Notes: a model not told the origin generated them from the sequence alone. A stretch of 64,000 nt of DNA from Streptomyces sp. NBC_00236 (GCF_036195045.1 NZ_CP108100.1:7192001-7256000), one strand, 5' to 3'. Positions 9,062 through 17,258 are shown, numbered from the stretch's first letter. Numbers and translations are program-made.

Positions 9062-10495
9062 GTGCCATCGATGCTCGATGCCGTCGTGGTGGGGGCGGGC
9101 CCCAACGGACTGACCGCCGCAGTCGAACTGGCCCGCCGTGGCTTCGCCGTGGAAGTCTTCGAGGCCGGGGAGACCGTCGGCGGCGGAGCCCGCACCGAAG
9201 AACTCACGCTGCCCGGTTTCCGGCACGACCCCTGCTCGGCGGTCCACCCGCTGGGCATCGGCTCACCCGCCTTCGGCGCGATGCCCCTGGCGAAGCACGG
9301 CCTGGAGTGGCTGCAACCGCCGCTGGCTCTCGCCCACCCGTTCCCGGACGGTTCCGCAGCCGTGCTGGCCACGTCGGTGGGGGAGACGGCCATGTCGCTC
9401 GGACCGCAGGACGCGGGGGCGTACCGCAGACTCCTCGCGCCCTTCCGCGGTCACTGGGACACACTCGCCCAGGACTTCCTGCGCACCCCGTGGGACGGGC
9501 TCCCCCGGGACCCGTACCGCTGGGCGCGCTTCGGACTCGACGCGATCCAGCCCGCCACGCTCCTGTCCCGCCGCTTCCGGGGCGAGAAGGCCCGGGGCCT
9601 CCTCGCCGGACTCGCCGCCCACGCCATAGCCCCCACCAGCGGTCCCGCCACCGGTGGCATCGCCCTGCTCTTCGCCCTGGCCGCGCACGAGAAGGGCTGG
9701 CCGGTGCCGCGCGGCGGCTCGCAGGCCATCTCCGACGCACTGGCCTCGTACCTGCGGGAGCAGGGCGGCATCATCCGTACGGGCACGGAGGTCAAGCGGC
9801 TGGACGAGCTGCCGCCCGCCCGCGCCTACGTCTTCGACACCTCACCGACCGCGCTGGCCCGGATCGCCGGACTGGGCAACGCCTACCGGGGCTACCGCTA
9901 CGGCGCCTCCTGCTTCAAGATCGACTACGCGCTGTCGGGCCCCGTCCCCTGGACCGCCGAGGAGGCCCGCCGGGCCGGCACGGTCCACATCGGCCCCACG
10001 GCCGGCGAGATCGACACCGCGCTGCGCGCCGCGGTGACCGGCCGGGACCCGAGCGTGCCCTTCCTCATCACCGCGCAGCCCAGCCTCACCGACCCGTCCC
10101 GCGCCCCCGAGGGCAAGCAGGTCTTCTGGGTGTACGGACACGTCCCGGCGGGCTGGGAGGGCGACGCCACCGACGTCATCGAACGCCAACTGGAGCGGTT
10201 CGCCCCCGGCTTCCGCGACATCGTCCTCGCCCGCGCGGTGACGGGCCCGCCCCAACTCGCGGTGCGCAACGCGAACTACGTCGACGGGGACATCGCCTGC
10301 GGTGCCTTCGCCGGGCTGCAGACAGTGATCCGTCCCCGGCTCGCCAGGGTTCCGTACGCGACCGCGCACCCGTCCGTCTACATCTGCTCGTCGGCGACCC
10401 CGCCCGGCCCCGGCGTGCACGGCATGTCCGGTCACCACGCGGCGAAGGCGGTGTGGCGGCGGTTGCGCCGATCGGGGCCGTCCGGCGGCCGTTGA
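9062..10495 (+). CDS. FAD-dependent oxidoreductase, phytoene-desaturase-like
   Basis: FAD protein of the carotenoid-desaturase/amine-oxidase superfamily, 477 residues. The dinucleotide-binding fold opens with VVVGAGPNG (GxGxxG at residues 11-16), followed by the family's GGGARTEE and [13 protein letters not shown] segments; the C-terminal [16 protein letters not shown] is the second FAD-contact motif. AAAGGAG at 9048-9054 favours the GTG at 9062 over the ATG at 9071. No carotenoid genes are nearby, so this is probably the orphan NAD(P)/FAD-oxidoreductase type common in Streptomyces rather than a true phytoene desaturase. Confidence 0.88.
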   Translation: MPSMLDAVVVGAGPNGLTAAVELARRGFAVEVFEAGETVGGGARTEELTLPGFRHDPCSAVHPLGIGSPAFGAMPLAKHGLEWLQPPLALAHPFPDGSAAVLATSVGETAMSLGPQDAGAYRRLLAPFRGHWDTLAQDFLRTPWDGLPRDPYRWARFGLDAIQPATLLSRRFRGEKARGLLAGLAAHAIAPTSGPATGGIALLFALAAHEKGWPVPRGGSQAISDALASYLREQGGIIRTGTEVKRLDELPPARAYVFDTSPTALARIAGLGNAYRGYRYGASCFKIDYALSGPVPWTAEEARRAGTVHIGPTAGEIDTALRAAVTGRDPSVPFLITAQPSLTDPSRAPEGKQVFWVYGHVPAGWEGDATDVIERQLERFAPGFRDIVLARAVTGPPQLAVRNANYVDGDIACGAFAGLQTVIRPRLARVPYATAHPSVYICSSATPPGPGVHGMSGHHAAKAVWRRLRRSGPSGGR

Positions 10496-10551
10496 CCTCC
10501 GCCGCGGGCGGTCGGCCGCCACGGACCCGCGTACCACGGCATGATGGCCGG

Positions 10552-11091
10552 ATGCGCACACCTTCCGCCGTCACCGTCACCCTCGTACGGGGCGACATCA
10601 CCCGGCAGTCCGTCGACGCCGTCGTCAACGCCGCGAACTCCTCCCTGCTCGGCGGCGGCGGGGTGGACGGTGTGATCCACCGCCGGGGCGGCCCCGAAAT
10701 CCTGGCCGCCTGCCGGGAGTTGCGCGCCTCGAAGTACGGCAAGGGGCTGCGCACGGGCCGGGCTGTCGCCACCACCGCCGGGAAACTGGACGCCCGCTGG
10801 ATCGTGCACACGGTCGGCCCGGTCTGGAGCAGCGCCGAGGACCGTTCTGCCCTGCTGGAGTCGTGCTACCGCGAAGCGCTGCGCGTCGCCGCGGAGTTGG
10901 GGGCACGCACCATCGCCTTCCCCGCGATCTCCACGGGCATCTACGGCTGGCCGATGGACGACGGCGCCCGCATCGCCGTCCGCACCGTACTGGCGGAGGC
11001 CGCGGCGCCCGTCGAGGAGGTGCGGTTCGTGCTCTTCGACGCGCACGCGTACGTGGAGTTCGAGGAGGCGCTGGCGGCCGCACGGGGCTGA
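10552..11091 (+). CDS. Macrodomain protein (ADP-ribose / O-acetyl-ADP-ribose hydrolase type)
   Basis: Stand-alone macrodomain of 179 residues (E. coli YmdB is about 177). The core motifs are DAVVNAANSSLLGGGGVDG near residues 20-39 and AFPAISTGIYGWP near 120-132, which bind ADP-ribose; the Asn and Asp in NAAN...GGVD match the hydrolytic MacroD/YmdB class. Likely role is removal of ADP-ribose from proteins or breakdown of O-acetyl-ADP-ribose, the sirtuin by-product. The ATG at 10552 is 56 bases after the oxidoreductase stop. A sirtuin gene lies about 5 kb away but is not in the same unit. Confidence 0.92.
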   Translation: MRTPSAVTVTLVRGDITRQSVDAVVNAANSSLLGGGGVDGVIHRRGGPEILAACRELRASKYGKGLRTGRAVATTAGKLDARWIVHTVGPVWSSAEDRSALLESCYREALRVAAELGARTIAFPAISTGIYGWPMDDGARIAVRTVLAEAAAPVEEVRFVLFDAHAYVEFEEALAAARG

Positions 11092-11118
11092 CAGCGGGTG
11101 GGCGAACCTCCGCAATGC

Positions 11119-11175
11119 CCGCCCGGCCGTGCTCGGGCCGCCCGGCCGTGCTCAAGCCGCCCGGCCGTGCTCAAG
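11119..11175. repeat. Three 19-bp tandem repeats covering the stop codon of the zinc-finger gene
   Basis: Three head-to-tail copies of CCGCCCGGCCGTGCTCAAG occupy 11119-11137, 11138-11156 and 11157-11175; the first differs at two bases. The minus-strand zinc-finger gene terminates inside the third copy (TGA = 11171-11173), so the other two copies lie in its 3' untranslated region. Confidence 0.85.
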
Positions 11176-11476
11176 CCGCCCTGGCGGGCCCGATACCGTC
11201 GACGTCGAAGGTCACTTGGTCCTCGTAGCACCACCACCACGTCTCGCCCGGCTCGTAGGAGCGGATCAAGGGGTGGCCGGTGGCCTCCCGGTGCGCGGTG
11301 GCGTGCTTGTTGCGGGAGGAGTCGCAGCAGCCGACGTGCCCGCAGCTCTGGCACTCGCGCAGATGCACCCAGGCGTCACCCTGAGCGACGCACTGCGGGC
11401 AGGAGTCGGGGCTGTCCGGGGTGACACGTCTGACCTGGTCCAGATGCGAACAGATCGGCGCGGGCGTGTCCGTCAT
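11171..11476 (-). CDS. UBP-type zinc-finger protein
   Basis: Small protein of 101 residues made almost only of a ZnF-UBP domain: C9 and H11 near the start, CPQC, CQSCGHVGCCDSS, then HATAHREATGHPL and a WWWCYED motif. In eukaryotes this fold binds the free C-terminus of ubiquitin; bacterial copies are widespread in actinobacteria with unknown ligands. The ORF lies alone on the minus strand between the macrodomain gene and the convergent side of the repair genes. Its C-terminus is encoded within the tandem repeat at 11119-11175. Confidence 0.88.
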   Translation of the reverse strand: MTDTPAPICSHLDQVRRVTPDSPDSCPQCVAQGDAWVHLRECQSCGHVGCCDSSRNKHATAHREATGHPLIRSYEPGETWWWCYEDQVTFDVDGIGPARAA

Positions 11477-11602
11477 GAAGGACCCTCCCTCGTGTTCCCC
11501 GCTACGGGGCCGGGCAATCAGGTCCGCGCGGGTCGGCGGGCATCAGGCCCGCCCATGGATGTCGAGATCCCTTCAAGGCTCTCACCGGGACGTCGGCTGT
11601 CA

Positions 11603-11636
11603 ACTTCAGGGCCTCCGGCTTGGCAGCCGGTGAAGT
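11603..11636. promoter_or_regulatory. Hairpin/dyad upstream of the Ada-AlkA gene
   Basis: Nested inverted repeats: outer ACTTCA (11603-11608) with TGAAGT (11631-11636) and inner CCGGCT with AGCCGG around TGGC. It lies 69 bases before the repair-gene start, in an otherwise featureless 228-base gap. It could be an operator or an RNA hairpin; no known binding motif was recognised. Confidence 0.35.
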
Positions 11637-11704
11637 CCTGGCAGCTGAAGGCTGATGTCGGATTCTCGCCAGCCCTCGCCCTGCCGGTGGCCCATGCTTG
11701 AACC

Positions 11705-13192
11705 ATGCACACCGACACCGAGCGCTGCGTGAGGGCCGTCCAGTCCAAGGACGCCCGGTTCGACGGCTGGTTCTTCACCGCGGTCCTGACCACCCGGATC
11801 TACTGCCGCCCGAGCTGCCCCGTCGTGCCGCCGAAGGTCGAGAACATGAGCTTCTACCCGAGCGCCGCCGCCTGCCAGCAGGCCGGATTCCGGGCCTGCA
11901 AGCGGTGCCGGCCCGACACGAGCCCCGGATCGCCCGAGTGGAACGCCCGCGCCGACTCCGTGGCCCGCGCCATGCGCCTCATCCGGGACGGGGTCGTCGA
12001 CCGGGAAGGCGTCCCCGGTCTGGCCACCCGGCTCGGGTACTCGGCCCGGCAGATCGAACGGCAACTGCTCGCGGAGCTGGGCGCCGGACCCCTCGCGCTG
12101 GCCCGGGCACAGCGGGCGCAGACCGCGCGGGTGCTCATCGAGACGACCGGGCTGCCCATGGCCGAGGTGGCCTTCGCGGCCGGGTTCGCCTCGATCCGCA
12201 CCTTCAACGACACCGTCCGCGAGGTCTTCGCCCTCGCCCCGGGGGAGCTGCGCAGCCGCGCCTCCCGGTCGGTGCGGCAGCCGGCCACGCCCGGGACGAT
12301 AGCGCTGCGGCTGCCGTACCGCGCCCCGCTGAACCCCAGCAACCTCTTCGGGCACCTCGCCGCGACGGCCGTCCCCGGAGTCGAGGAGTGGCGCGACGGG
12401 GCCTACCGCCGCACGCTCGACCTGCCGCACGGGCACGGCATCGTCGCCCTTACCCCGCACCCCGACCACATCGCCTGCCGGCTCGCGCTCACCGACCCGC
12501 GCGATCTCACCCTGGCCATCAGCCGGTGCCGCTGGCTGCTGGACCTGGACGCCGACCCCGTGGCCGTCGACGAGCAGCTGCAGGCCGATCCCCTGCTGGC
12601 CCCGCTGGTGGACAAGGCGCCGGGCCGCCGGGTGCCGAGGACCGTCGACGGTGCGGAGTTCGCCGTCCGGGCCGTGCTGGGCCAGCAGGTGTCCACCGCC
12701 GCCGCCCGTACGCACGCGGCCCGGCTGGTCACGGCCCACGGCACTCCCGTCGACGATCCGGAGGGCGGCCTCACCCACCTCTTCCCGGCGCCCCGGGCGC
12801 TGGCCGGGCTCGACCCCGAGCAGCTCGCCCTGCCCCGCAGCCGCCGCCGCACCCTGACCACGCTCGTCGGCGCCCTGGCGGACGGCTCGCTGCGGCTGGG
12901 CACCGACACCGACTGGGAGAAGGCGCGGGCCGAACTGACCGCGCTGCCCGGATTCGGCCCCTGGACCGTCGAGGTCATCGCCATGCGGGCGCTCGGCGAC
13001 CCGGACGCCTTCCTGCCGACGGACCTCGGCATCCGGCGGGCCGCCGAGCAGCTCGGCCTGCCGTCGACACCGGCCGCGCTCACCGCACGCGCGGCGGGCT
13101 GGCGGCCATGGCGGGCCTATGCCGTCCAGTACCTGTGGACCGTCGACGACCACCCCATCAACCACCTTCCCGCACAAGGAAGTTCCTCGTGA
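11705..13192 (+). CDS. Ada-type regulator fused to AlkA 3-methyladenine DNA glycosylase
   Basis: Three-part DNA-alkylation repair protein, 495 residues. Residues 1-75 are the Ada methylphosphotriester domain with four zinc cysteines (C34, C38, C65, C68), one of which accepts the methyl group. An AraC-type helix-turn-helix follows (~85-185). From ~200 comes the AlkA N-domain and an HhH-GPD glycosylase core with LPGFGPWTVE near 415-424 and the catalytic Asp expected in the following FLPTDLGIRR. It senses methylated DNA backbone and excises 3-methyladenine-type bases. The stop overlaps the ogt start (GTGA at 13189), so repair of bases and of O6-methylguanine are expressed together. The Ada methyl-acceptor for O6-methylguanine is absent here and supplied by Ogt. 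Confidence 0.94.
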   Translation: MHTDTERCVRAVQSKDARFDGWFFTAVLTTRIYCRPSCPVVPPKVENMSFYPSAAACQQAGFRACKRCRPDTSPGSPEWNARADSVARAMRLIRDGVVDREGVPGLATRLGYSARQIERQLLAELGAGPLALARAQRAQTARVLIETTGLPMAEVAFAAGFASIRTFNDTVREVFALAPGELRSRASRSVRQPATPGTIALRLPYRAPLNPSNLFGHLAATAVPGVEEWRDGAYRRTLDLPHGHGIVALTPHPDHIACRLALTDPRDLTLAISRCRWLLDLDADPVAVDEQLQADPLLAPLVDKAPGRRVPRTVDGAEFAVRAVLGQQVSTAAARTHAARLVTAHGTPVDDPEGGLTHLFPAPRALAGLDPEQLALPRSRRRTLTTLVGALADGSLRLGTDTDWEKARAELTALPGFGPWTVEVIAMRALGDPDAFLPTDLGIRRAAEQLGLPSTPAALTARAAGWRPWRAYAVQYLWTVDDHPINHLPAQGSSS

Positions 13193-13731
13193 CCACGACA
13201 CGCACCAGCACGGTGACCCGGCAGTCCCGGCCGACCCGGCAGCACACGGTGATCGACAGTCCGTACGGCCCGCTGACCCTCGTCTCCACCGACCGGGTCC
13301 TCGCCGGCCTCTACATGACCGGTCAGCGCCACCGGCCGCCCGAGGAAACCTTCGGCGAGCCCGACGCGGGCCCCTTCGACGAGGCCGTCGAGCAGCTGGA
13401 CGCCTACTTCGCCGGAGAGCTGCGGGAGTTCACTCTCCCGCTGGACCTGGCCGGAACCCCGTTCCAGCGTTGCGTCTGGGCCGAACTCCAGCGGATTCCG
13501 TACGGTGAGACCCGTACGTACGGCGAACTGGCGGAGAACCTCGGCAAGCCCGGCGCCTCGCGCGCGGTGGGGCTGGCCAACGGCAAGAACCCGGTCGGCA
13601 TCATCGTGCCGTGCCACCGGGTGATCGGGGCCTCGGGGAGCCTCACCGGATACGGCGGCGGGCTGGACCGCAAGCAGCGGCTGCTGGCCTTCGAGAACGG
13701 TACGGAGGACAGCTCCCCGGCACTGTTCTAG
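13189..13731 (+). CDS. ogt: Methylated-DNA-[protein]-cysteine S-methyltransferase
   Basis: Suicide enzyme that takes the methyl group from O6-methylguanine onto its own Cys, 180 residues. The active-site motif IVPCHRVIG lies near residues 141-149, and the DNA-binding helix (YGETRTYGELAENLG) and GLANGKNP segment precede it. The GTG start overlaps the stop of the Ada-AlkA gene. A low-complexity Thr/Arg start (TTTRTSTVTRQSRPTRQ) precedes the conserved part; HTVIDSPYGPLTL begins the domain. Confidence 0.95.
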   Translation: MTTTRTSTVTRQSRPTRQHTVIDSPYGPLTLVSTDRVLAGLYMTGQRHRPPEETFGEPDAGPFDEAVEQLDAYFAGELREFTLPLDLAGTPFQRCVWAELQRIPYGETRTYGELAENLGKPGASRAVGLANGKNPVGIIVPCHRVIGASGSLTGYGGGLDRKQRLLAFENGTEDSSPALF

Positions 13732-13742
13732 GAACCGTACGG

Positions 13743-13779
13743 CGAAGGGCCCCGCGCAGACGACACGCGGAGCCCTTCG
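13743..13779. terminator. Bidirectional terminator between ogt and the GDT1 gene
   Basis: CGAAGGGC-C-CCGCG at 13743-13756 pairs with CGCGG-A-GCCCTTCG at 13766-13779, one mismatch, 9-nt loop. It sits between two convergent stop codons (13731 and 13798). Confidence 0.65.
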
Positions 13780-13797
13780 TTCGTCCTTCAGGGCCGG

Positions 13798-14382
13798 TCA
13801 GCCGGTGAAGATCTCGATGACCGTCCAGATCGCCAGCCCCAGCATGCAGACCCCGCCGATGCGCTGGACGGTCTTCAGGGGTACGCGCTTGGCGATGAAC
13901 CGTCCCGCGAGCAGGGCCAGAGCCGATACGGACATCAGCGCGGCGGCGGATCCGATCGCCGTGGACCAGGCGCCGTTGCTCGCGGCCAGGTTGGCCGTCG
14001 TGATCTGGGTGAGGTCGCCCCACTCGCTGATGAACACCGCCATGAACGCGGTGGAGTACACCGGCCAGAAGCCGGTGACCGTCTTGGGGCCGCCGTCCTC
14101 GTCGTCGTCCTCCGCGTCGGCCCGGAGCAGCATGAACGCGCCGAAGGCGAAGAGGGAGGCGGAGACGAGCTTGACGATCCAGTCGGGCAGCAGGCCGAGC
14201 AGGCCGCCCGCCCCGACGGCGATGGCGACATGGACGATGAACGCGGACGACGTGCCGAACCAGACGTAGAGCGGGCGCATGCGCGTGCCCATGGCCAGCG
14301 ACGCGAACATCGTCTTGTCGGGGAGTTCCGCGAGGAAGATCAGCCCGAAAGCGGTGATGATCGCCAGGGGGTCGAGATGCAT
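13798..14382 (-). CDS. TMEM165/GDT1-family cation (manganese) transporter
   Basis: Membrane protein of 194 residues with about six hydrophobic helices in two repeats, the UPF0016/GDT1 family. The two signature motifs are visible: ELPDKT (residues 19-24) and SEWGDLT (~131-137), whose acidic residues bind the cation. An acidic cytoplasmic linker (ADAEDDDEDGG, ~100-110) joins the halves. Bacterial members export Mn2+ or are linked to Mn/Ca balance. The ATG at 14382 was preferred to an upstream start because it begins the conserved first helix. The upstream transcript carries a yybP-ykoY manganese riboswitch, which supports the Mn role directly. Confidence 0.93.
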   Translation of the reverse strand: MHLDPLAIITAFGLIFLAELPDKTMFASLAMGTRMRPLYVWFGTSSAFIVHVAIAVGAGGLLGLLPDWIVKLVSASLFAFGAFMLLRADAEDDDEDGGPKTVTGFWPVYSTAFMAVFISEWGDLTQITTANLAASNGAWSTAIGSAAALMSVSALALLAGRFIAKRVPLKTVQRIGGVCMLGLAIWTVIEIFTG

Positions 14383-14473
14383 TCCGGGTGGCTTTCTGTT
14401 GGAGCCGGGCCCCGGATCCGCGAAGTGCCACTGGGGCTTTTCGGAGGACCACTCGGCCCGGCATGACGGCACC

Positions 14474-14490
14474 GCCCACGGGGCGTGGGC
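14474..14490 (-). promoter_or_regulatory. Hairpin in the riboswitch expression platform
   Basis: GCCCACG (14474-14480) pairs perfectly with CGTGGGC (14484-14490) around a 3-nt loop, directly 3' of the manganese aptamer on the transcript. No U run follows. It may be the switching element, acting on transcription or on access to the leader. Confidence 0.4.
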
Positions 14491-14494
14491 GTGT

Positions 14495-14605
14495 CATACC
14501 TGACCGAAGGTCTCGCCCGCCCGTCATGATCCACGAGCCCGGCCACCGGGAACCCGGAGGTTCCAGTGTGTCGACGACCGGTTTGCAGGGCTACTCCCCT
14601 TCGCA
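14495..14605 (-). promoter_or_regulatory. yybP-ykoY (manganese) riboswitch
   Basis: On the minus-strand transcript the order of conserved elements is right for this class: GGGGAGTAGCC (14589-14599), a CGTCGACAC segment about 20 bases on, variable paired region, then GGCGAGACCTTCGGTC (14502-14517). These are the aptamer's two metal-binding loops. The riboswitch binds Mn2+ and turns on efflux or related genes; the downstream gene is a GDT1-family transporter, a known partner of this riboswitch. About 110 bases separate the aptamer from the start codon. Confidence 0.85.
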
Positions 14606-14615
14606 GCCGTCAACG

Positions 14616-15533
14616 TTACCGCACGCCGGCCTCGGCCTCCCAGGTGCGGTCCAGGAAGTCCGCGATCAGCGGCGCGATCTGCGGGAGGTGGTCCTCCAGG
14701 GCGAAGTGCCCGGTCTCGAAGAGGTGCAGTGCGGCGTCGGGGAGATCGCGCAGATAGGCGCGGGCGCCGGGCTCGGTGAAGAACATGTCGCCCGTGCCCC
14801 AGACGACGAGCGCCGGCGGGGTGTGCTTGCGCAGCCAGTCCTGCCACTGCGGGTAGAGCGCCACATTGGAGTGGTAGTCGAAGGCCAGGTCCAGCTGCGG
14901 CCGGGTGCGGCCCGGCAGGTCCAGGAAGTGCTGGTCCAGCGTCCAGCCGTCCGGCGCCACCAGCTCGGGGTCGGCCGTGCCGCCCTCGTACTGGCCACGG
15001 GTCGCGGGCAGGGTCAGCAGGGACCGCACGGTGTCGGCGGCGCCGGGGACCTCCGGGCGCAGCGCGATGAAGTCGCGGGCCTGCTGCGACAGCCCTTCCG
15101 CGTACGCGTTGCCGTTCTGCACCACCAGACCGGCGATCCACTCCGGGTGGCGGGCGGCGAGCCGGAAGCCGACGGGGGCGCCGAAGTCGAACACGTACAT
15201 CACGAAGCGGGACAGTCCGAGCTCCCGCACGAAGCCCTCGGTGATGTCGGCGAGCCGGTCGAAGGTGTACGTGAACGGGCCGCCGGTGGTCGAGGACGCC
15301 GGGGCGTCGCTGTGGCCGAACCCGGGGTAGTCCGGGGCGATGAGCCGGTAGTGGGCGCCCAGCGCGTCCATCAGCCGGCGGAACTGGTGCGAGGCCGACG
15401 GGAAGCCGTGCAGCAGCAGCATGACGGGGGCGTCGTCCGTCGCACCCACGGGCAGCGACTCGCGGTAGAAGACACGGACTCCGTCGACCTCGATGTGCCG
15501 GTGACGGATGTGCGGAACAGCTTGAATCGCCAT
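14616..15533 (-). CDS. Alpha/beta hydrolase, haloalkane-dehalogenase/epoxide-hydrolase-like
   Basis: Alpha/beta-hydrolase of 305 residues. LLLHGFPSASHQ near residue 40 gives the oxyanion region; the nucleophile elbow reads FDFGAPVGF, with an Asp in place of Ser, as in dehalogenases and epoxide hydrolases; TGHFALED near the C-terminus supplies the catalytic His. AGGAGG at 15543-15548 is nine bases from the ATG at 15533 but only three from a GTG at 15539, so the ATG is chosen. It is divergent from the CGNR regulator at 15620, with an inverted repeat between them. Substrate unknown. Confidence 0.88.
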   Translation of the reverse strand: MAIQAVPHIRHRHIEVDGVRVFYRESLPVGATDDAPVMLLLHGFPSASHQFRRLMDALGAHYRLIAPDYPGFGHSDAPASSTTGGPFTYTFDRLADITEGFVRELGLSRFVMYVFDFGAPVGFRLAARHPEWIAGLVVQNGNAYAEGLSQQARDFIALRPEVPGAADTVRSLLTLPATRGQYEGGTADPELVAPDGWTLDQHFLDLPGRTRPQLDLAFDYHSNVALYPQWQDWLRKHTPPALVVWGTGDMFFTEPGARAYLRDLPDAALHLFETGHFALEDHLPQIAPLIADFLDRTWEAEAGVR

Positions 15534-15560
15534 GTTCACATGCCTCCTGGTTGGCCCGAT

Positions 15561-15617
15561 GCATTAGTTCTACGCCGGAGGGTTCTAATGCGTCAAGAGC
15601 GTGAGTTAGCGTTAGCG
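15561..15617. promoter_or_regulatory. Inverted repeat and GTTAGC repeats between hydrolase and CGNR regulator
   Basis: Perfect arms GCATTAG (15561-15567) and CTAATGC (15585-15591), plus two tandem GTTAGC units just before the regulator start. The 86-base gap holds both divergent promoters, so these are good operator candidates for the adjacent CGNR protein. Confidence 0.5.
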
Positions 15618-15619
15618 AC

Positions 15620-16213
15620 ATGAACGGTGATGAGCCCCTGACCGGCGAGCTGCTCGCCCTGGACCTCCTCAACACGCTGCCGCACGCGGCCCAGGGCCCC
15701 CCGGTCGATCACCTGGCCGACACGGCCGGTCTGCTGGCCTGGCTGGCGCTGGAGGGCGAACGGCTGCCCGGGGCCGCCGGGGCGCGGGAGGCGACCCCGG
15801 ACGATCTGGGGGCGGTACGCGCGGTCCGGGCGGCCGCGGCCGCGGCCGTCGCGGCGGCCCGGCGCGGCGAGCGCCCGCCGGAAACGGCACTGCGCGGACT
15901 CAACGAGGCCCAGCTCGCCGCCCCCGCCGTGCGGTACGCGGAATGGAACGGCGAGAGCGTCGTGGCGCCGGCCCGCCGCTCCGGCCCGCTCGGGGTGCGG
16001 GTGGCCGCGGTCCTGGCCGAGGAGGCGGCCGAGCTGCTGGCGGGTCCGGCGCTCGCGAGCATCCGGGAGTGCGAGGCGGAGGACTGCACGATGCTGTTCG
16101 TGCCCGCCCACCCCCGCCGCCGCTGGTGCTCCGCCGCGCGCTGCGGCAACCGTGCGCGGGTGGCCCGCTACTACCGGCGCCACAAGGGGGAGGGGCCGGA
16201 CGTCCCGCGGTAG
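15620..16213 (+). CDS. ABATE/CGNR zinc-finger transcriptional regulator
   Basis: Protein of 197 residues with an N-terminal ABATE-type stress domain and a C-terminal CGNR zinc finger: CEAEDC near residue 151, then RRWCSAARCGNRARVARYYRR near 172-192, which ends in the DNA-binding basic helix. Such proteins are putative ligand-responsive transcription factors. It is transcribed away from the alpha/beta hydrolase and probably controls it; an inverted repeat lies in the shared gap. Alanine-rich middle part (ARAVRAAAAAAVAAARRGER) is usual for the group. Confidence 0.88.
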   Translation: MNGDEPLTGELLALDLLNTLPHAAQGPPVDHLADTAGLLAWLALEGERLPGAAGAREATPDDLGAVRAVRAAAAAAVAAARRGERPPETALRGLNEAQLAAPAVRYAEWNGESVVAPARRSGPLGVRVAAVLAEEAAELLAGPALASIRECEAEDCTMLFVPAHPRRRWCSAARCGNRARVARYYRRHKGEGPDVPR

Positions 16214-16240
16214 GGGGACCGGAGCGGCACGAGGTCTCCC
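16213..16240. terminator. Possible terminator between CGNR and sirtuin genes
   Basis: GGGGGACC (16213-16220) and GGTCTCCC (16233-16240) pair with one mismatch between two convergent genes. Weak but rightly placed. Confidence 0.35.
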
Positions 16241-16245
16241 GGAGG

Positions 16246-16989
16246 TCAGGCCCCCGAAGCGGTGCCGGCCTCGTCCGTCAGCCGCTTGAGCAGTGCGGGC
16301 AGTGCCGTGCCGATCGGTTCGCGGATCGTCTCCTGCGCCAGGGCGTCGTACGGCGTCGGCTCGGCGTTCATCACGATCAGCCGCGCCCCGTGCTCCGCCG
16401 CCGTCCCGGCCAGTGACGCGGCGGGCTGCACCTGGAGCGTCGTACCGACCGCGATGAACACCTCGCAGCCCTTCGCGACCGCCATCGCGTTGCCCAGCAC
16501 CACCGGGTCGAGCCGTTCACCGAACATGACCGTGGCGGCCTTGAGAATCCCGCCGCACGTGCCGCACGGCGGATCGGGCTCCCCCGCCTCCACCCGGGCC
16601 AGGGCATCGGCCATCGTCGAGCGGGCGTGACAGCGGGTGCACACCACCTGGCGTGCGGTGCCGTGCAGTTCGAAGACCTTGCGCGCGGAGAGACCGGCCG
16701 CCTGGTGCAGACCGTCGACGTTCTGAGTGATGACACGTACGGCCACGCCCGACCGTTCCAGCTCGGCCACCGCGCGGTGGGCCGCGTTCGGCTCGGCGTT
16801 CCACGCCGCGGTGGTGCGGCGCATCTGCCAGGAACGGCGGCGGATCTCCGGATCGGCCATGTACAGGTCGTACCGGACGAGCTTCTCGGCTTCCGGGTCC
16901 TTGCGCCAGAGGCCGTTCGGCCCGCGGTAGTCGGGGATGCCGGAGTCCGTGGAGATGCCGGCGCCGCTGAGGATCGCCACGAGTGTCAT
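16246..16989 (-). CDS. NAD-dependent protein deacylase, Sir2 family
   Basis: Sirtuin of 247 residues. GAGISTDSGIPDYRG (residues 9-23) and TQNVDGLHQAAG (~101-112) are the NAD-binding motifs; the catalytic His is in FELHGTAR (~122). Four zinc cysteines occur as CTRCH and CGTCGG. It removes acyl groups from lysines using NAD and yields O-acyl-ADP-ribose. The short start MTLVAILSGAG leaves almost no N-terminal extension. It stands alone, divergent from a small antitoxin-like gene. Confidence 0.94.
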   Translation of the reverse strand: MTLVAILSGAGISTDSGIPDYRGPNGLWRKDPEAEKLVRYDLYMADPEIRRRSWQMRRTTAAWNAEPNAAHRAVAELERSGVAVRVITQNVDGLHQAAGLSARKVFELHGTARQVVCTRCHARSTMADALARVEAGEPDPPCGTCGGILKAATVMFGERLDPVVLGNAMAVAKGCEVFIAVGTTLQVQPAASLAGTAAEHGARLIVMNAEPTPYDALAQETIREPIGTALPALLKRLTDEAGTASGA

Positions 16990-17057
16990 GCGGGGAGCGT
17001 ACGCAGCGTACGCCGCACCGCGCGAGGCGATATCGCGTACTGCTGACGTCCCCCGCC

Positions 17058-17258
17058 ATGGCGAAGGTATCGGTCAGTCTGGACGCGGAACTCGTGGTCG
17101 AAGTGATGGTGCTCGCGGGCGTCGGCAGCCCTCAGGACGCCGTCGAACTCGTCGTACGCGACTACATCGCGCGGGGCCACCGCACGGAGGCACGGACGGC
17201 GGCGCGCGAGGAGACCGTGCGCGAGGACGGGATCAAGCCGCCGGAGCAGCAGGGCTGA
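17058..17258 (+). CDS. Orphan VapB-type ribbon-helix-helix antitoxin-like protein
   Basis: Small protein of 66 residues. MAKVSVSLDAELVVEVMVLAG followed by SPQDAVELVVRDYIARG is the pattern of VapB/DUF2191 antitoxins: a beta strand for DNA contact, then two helices. The tail (ARTAAREETVREDGIKPPEQQ) is charged and would normally wrap a toxin. No PIN-domain toxin gene follows: the next gene is a Nudix hydrolase on the other strand 22 bases later. It may therefore be a solo regulator. Confidence 0.75.
   Translation: MAKVSVSLDAELVVEVMVLAGVGSPQDAVELVVRDYIARGHRTEARTAAREETVREDGIKPPEQQG

Noticed and set aside
9062..10495. Carotenoid biosynthesis cluster
   Set aside because: The phytoene-desaturase-like gene has no crtB, crtE or cyclase neighbours.
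8191..10551. Upstream extension of the macrodomain frame by over 700 codons
   Set aside because: It crosses the nucleotidyltransferase and FAD genes; the macrodomain alone has its own ATG at 10552 and normal length.
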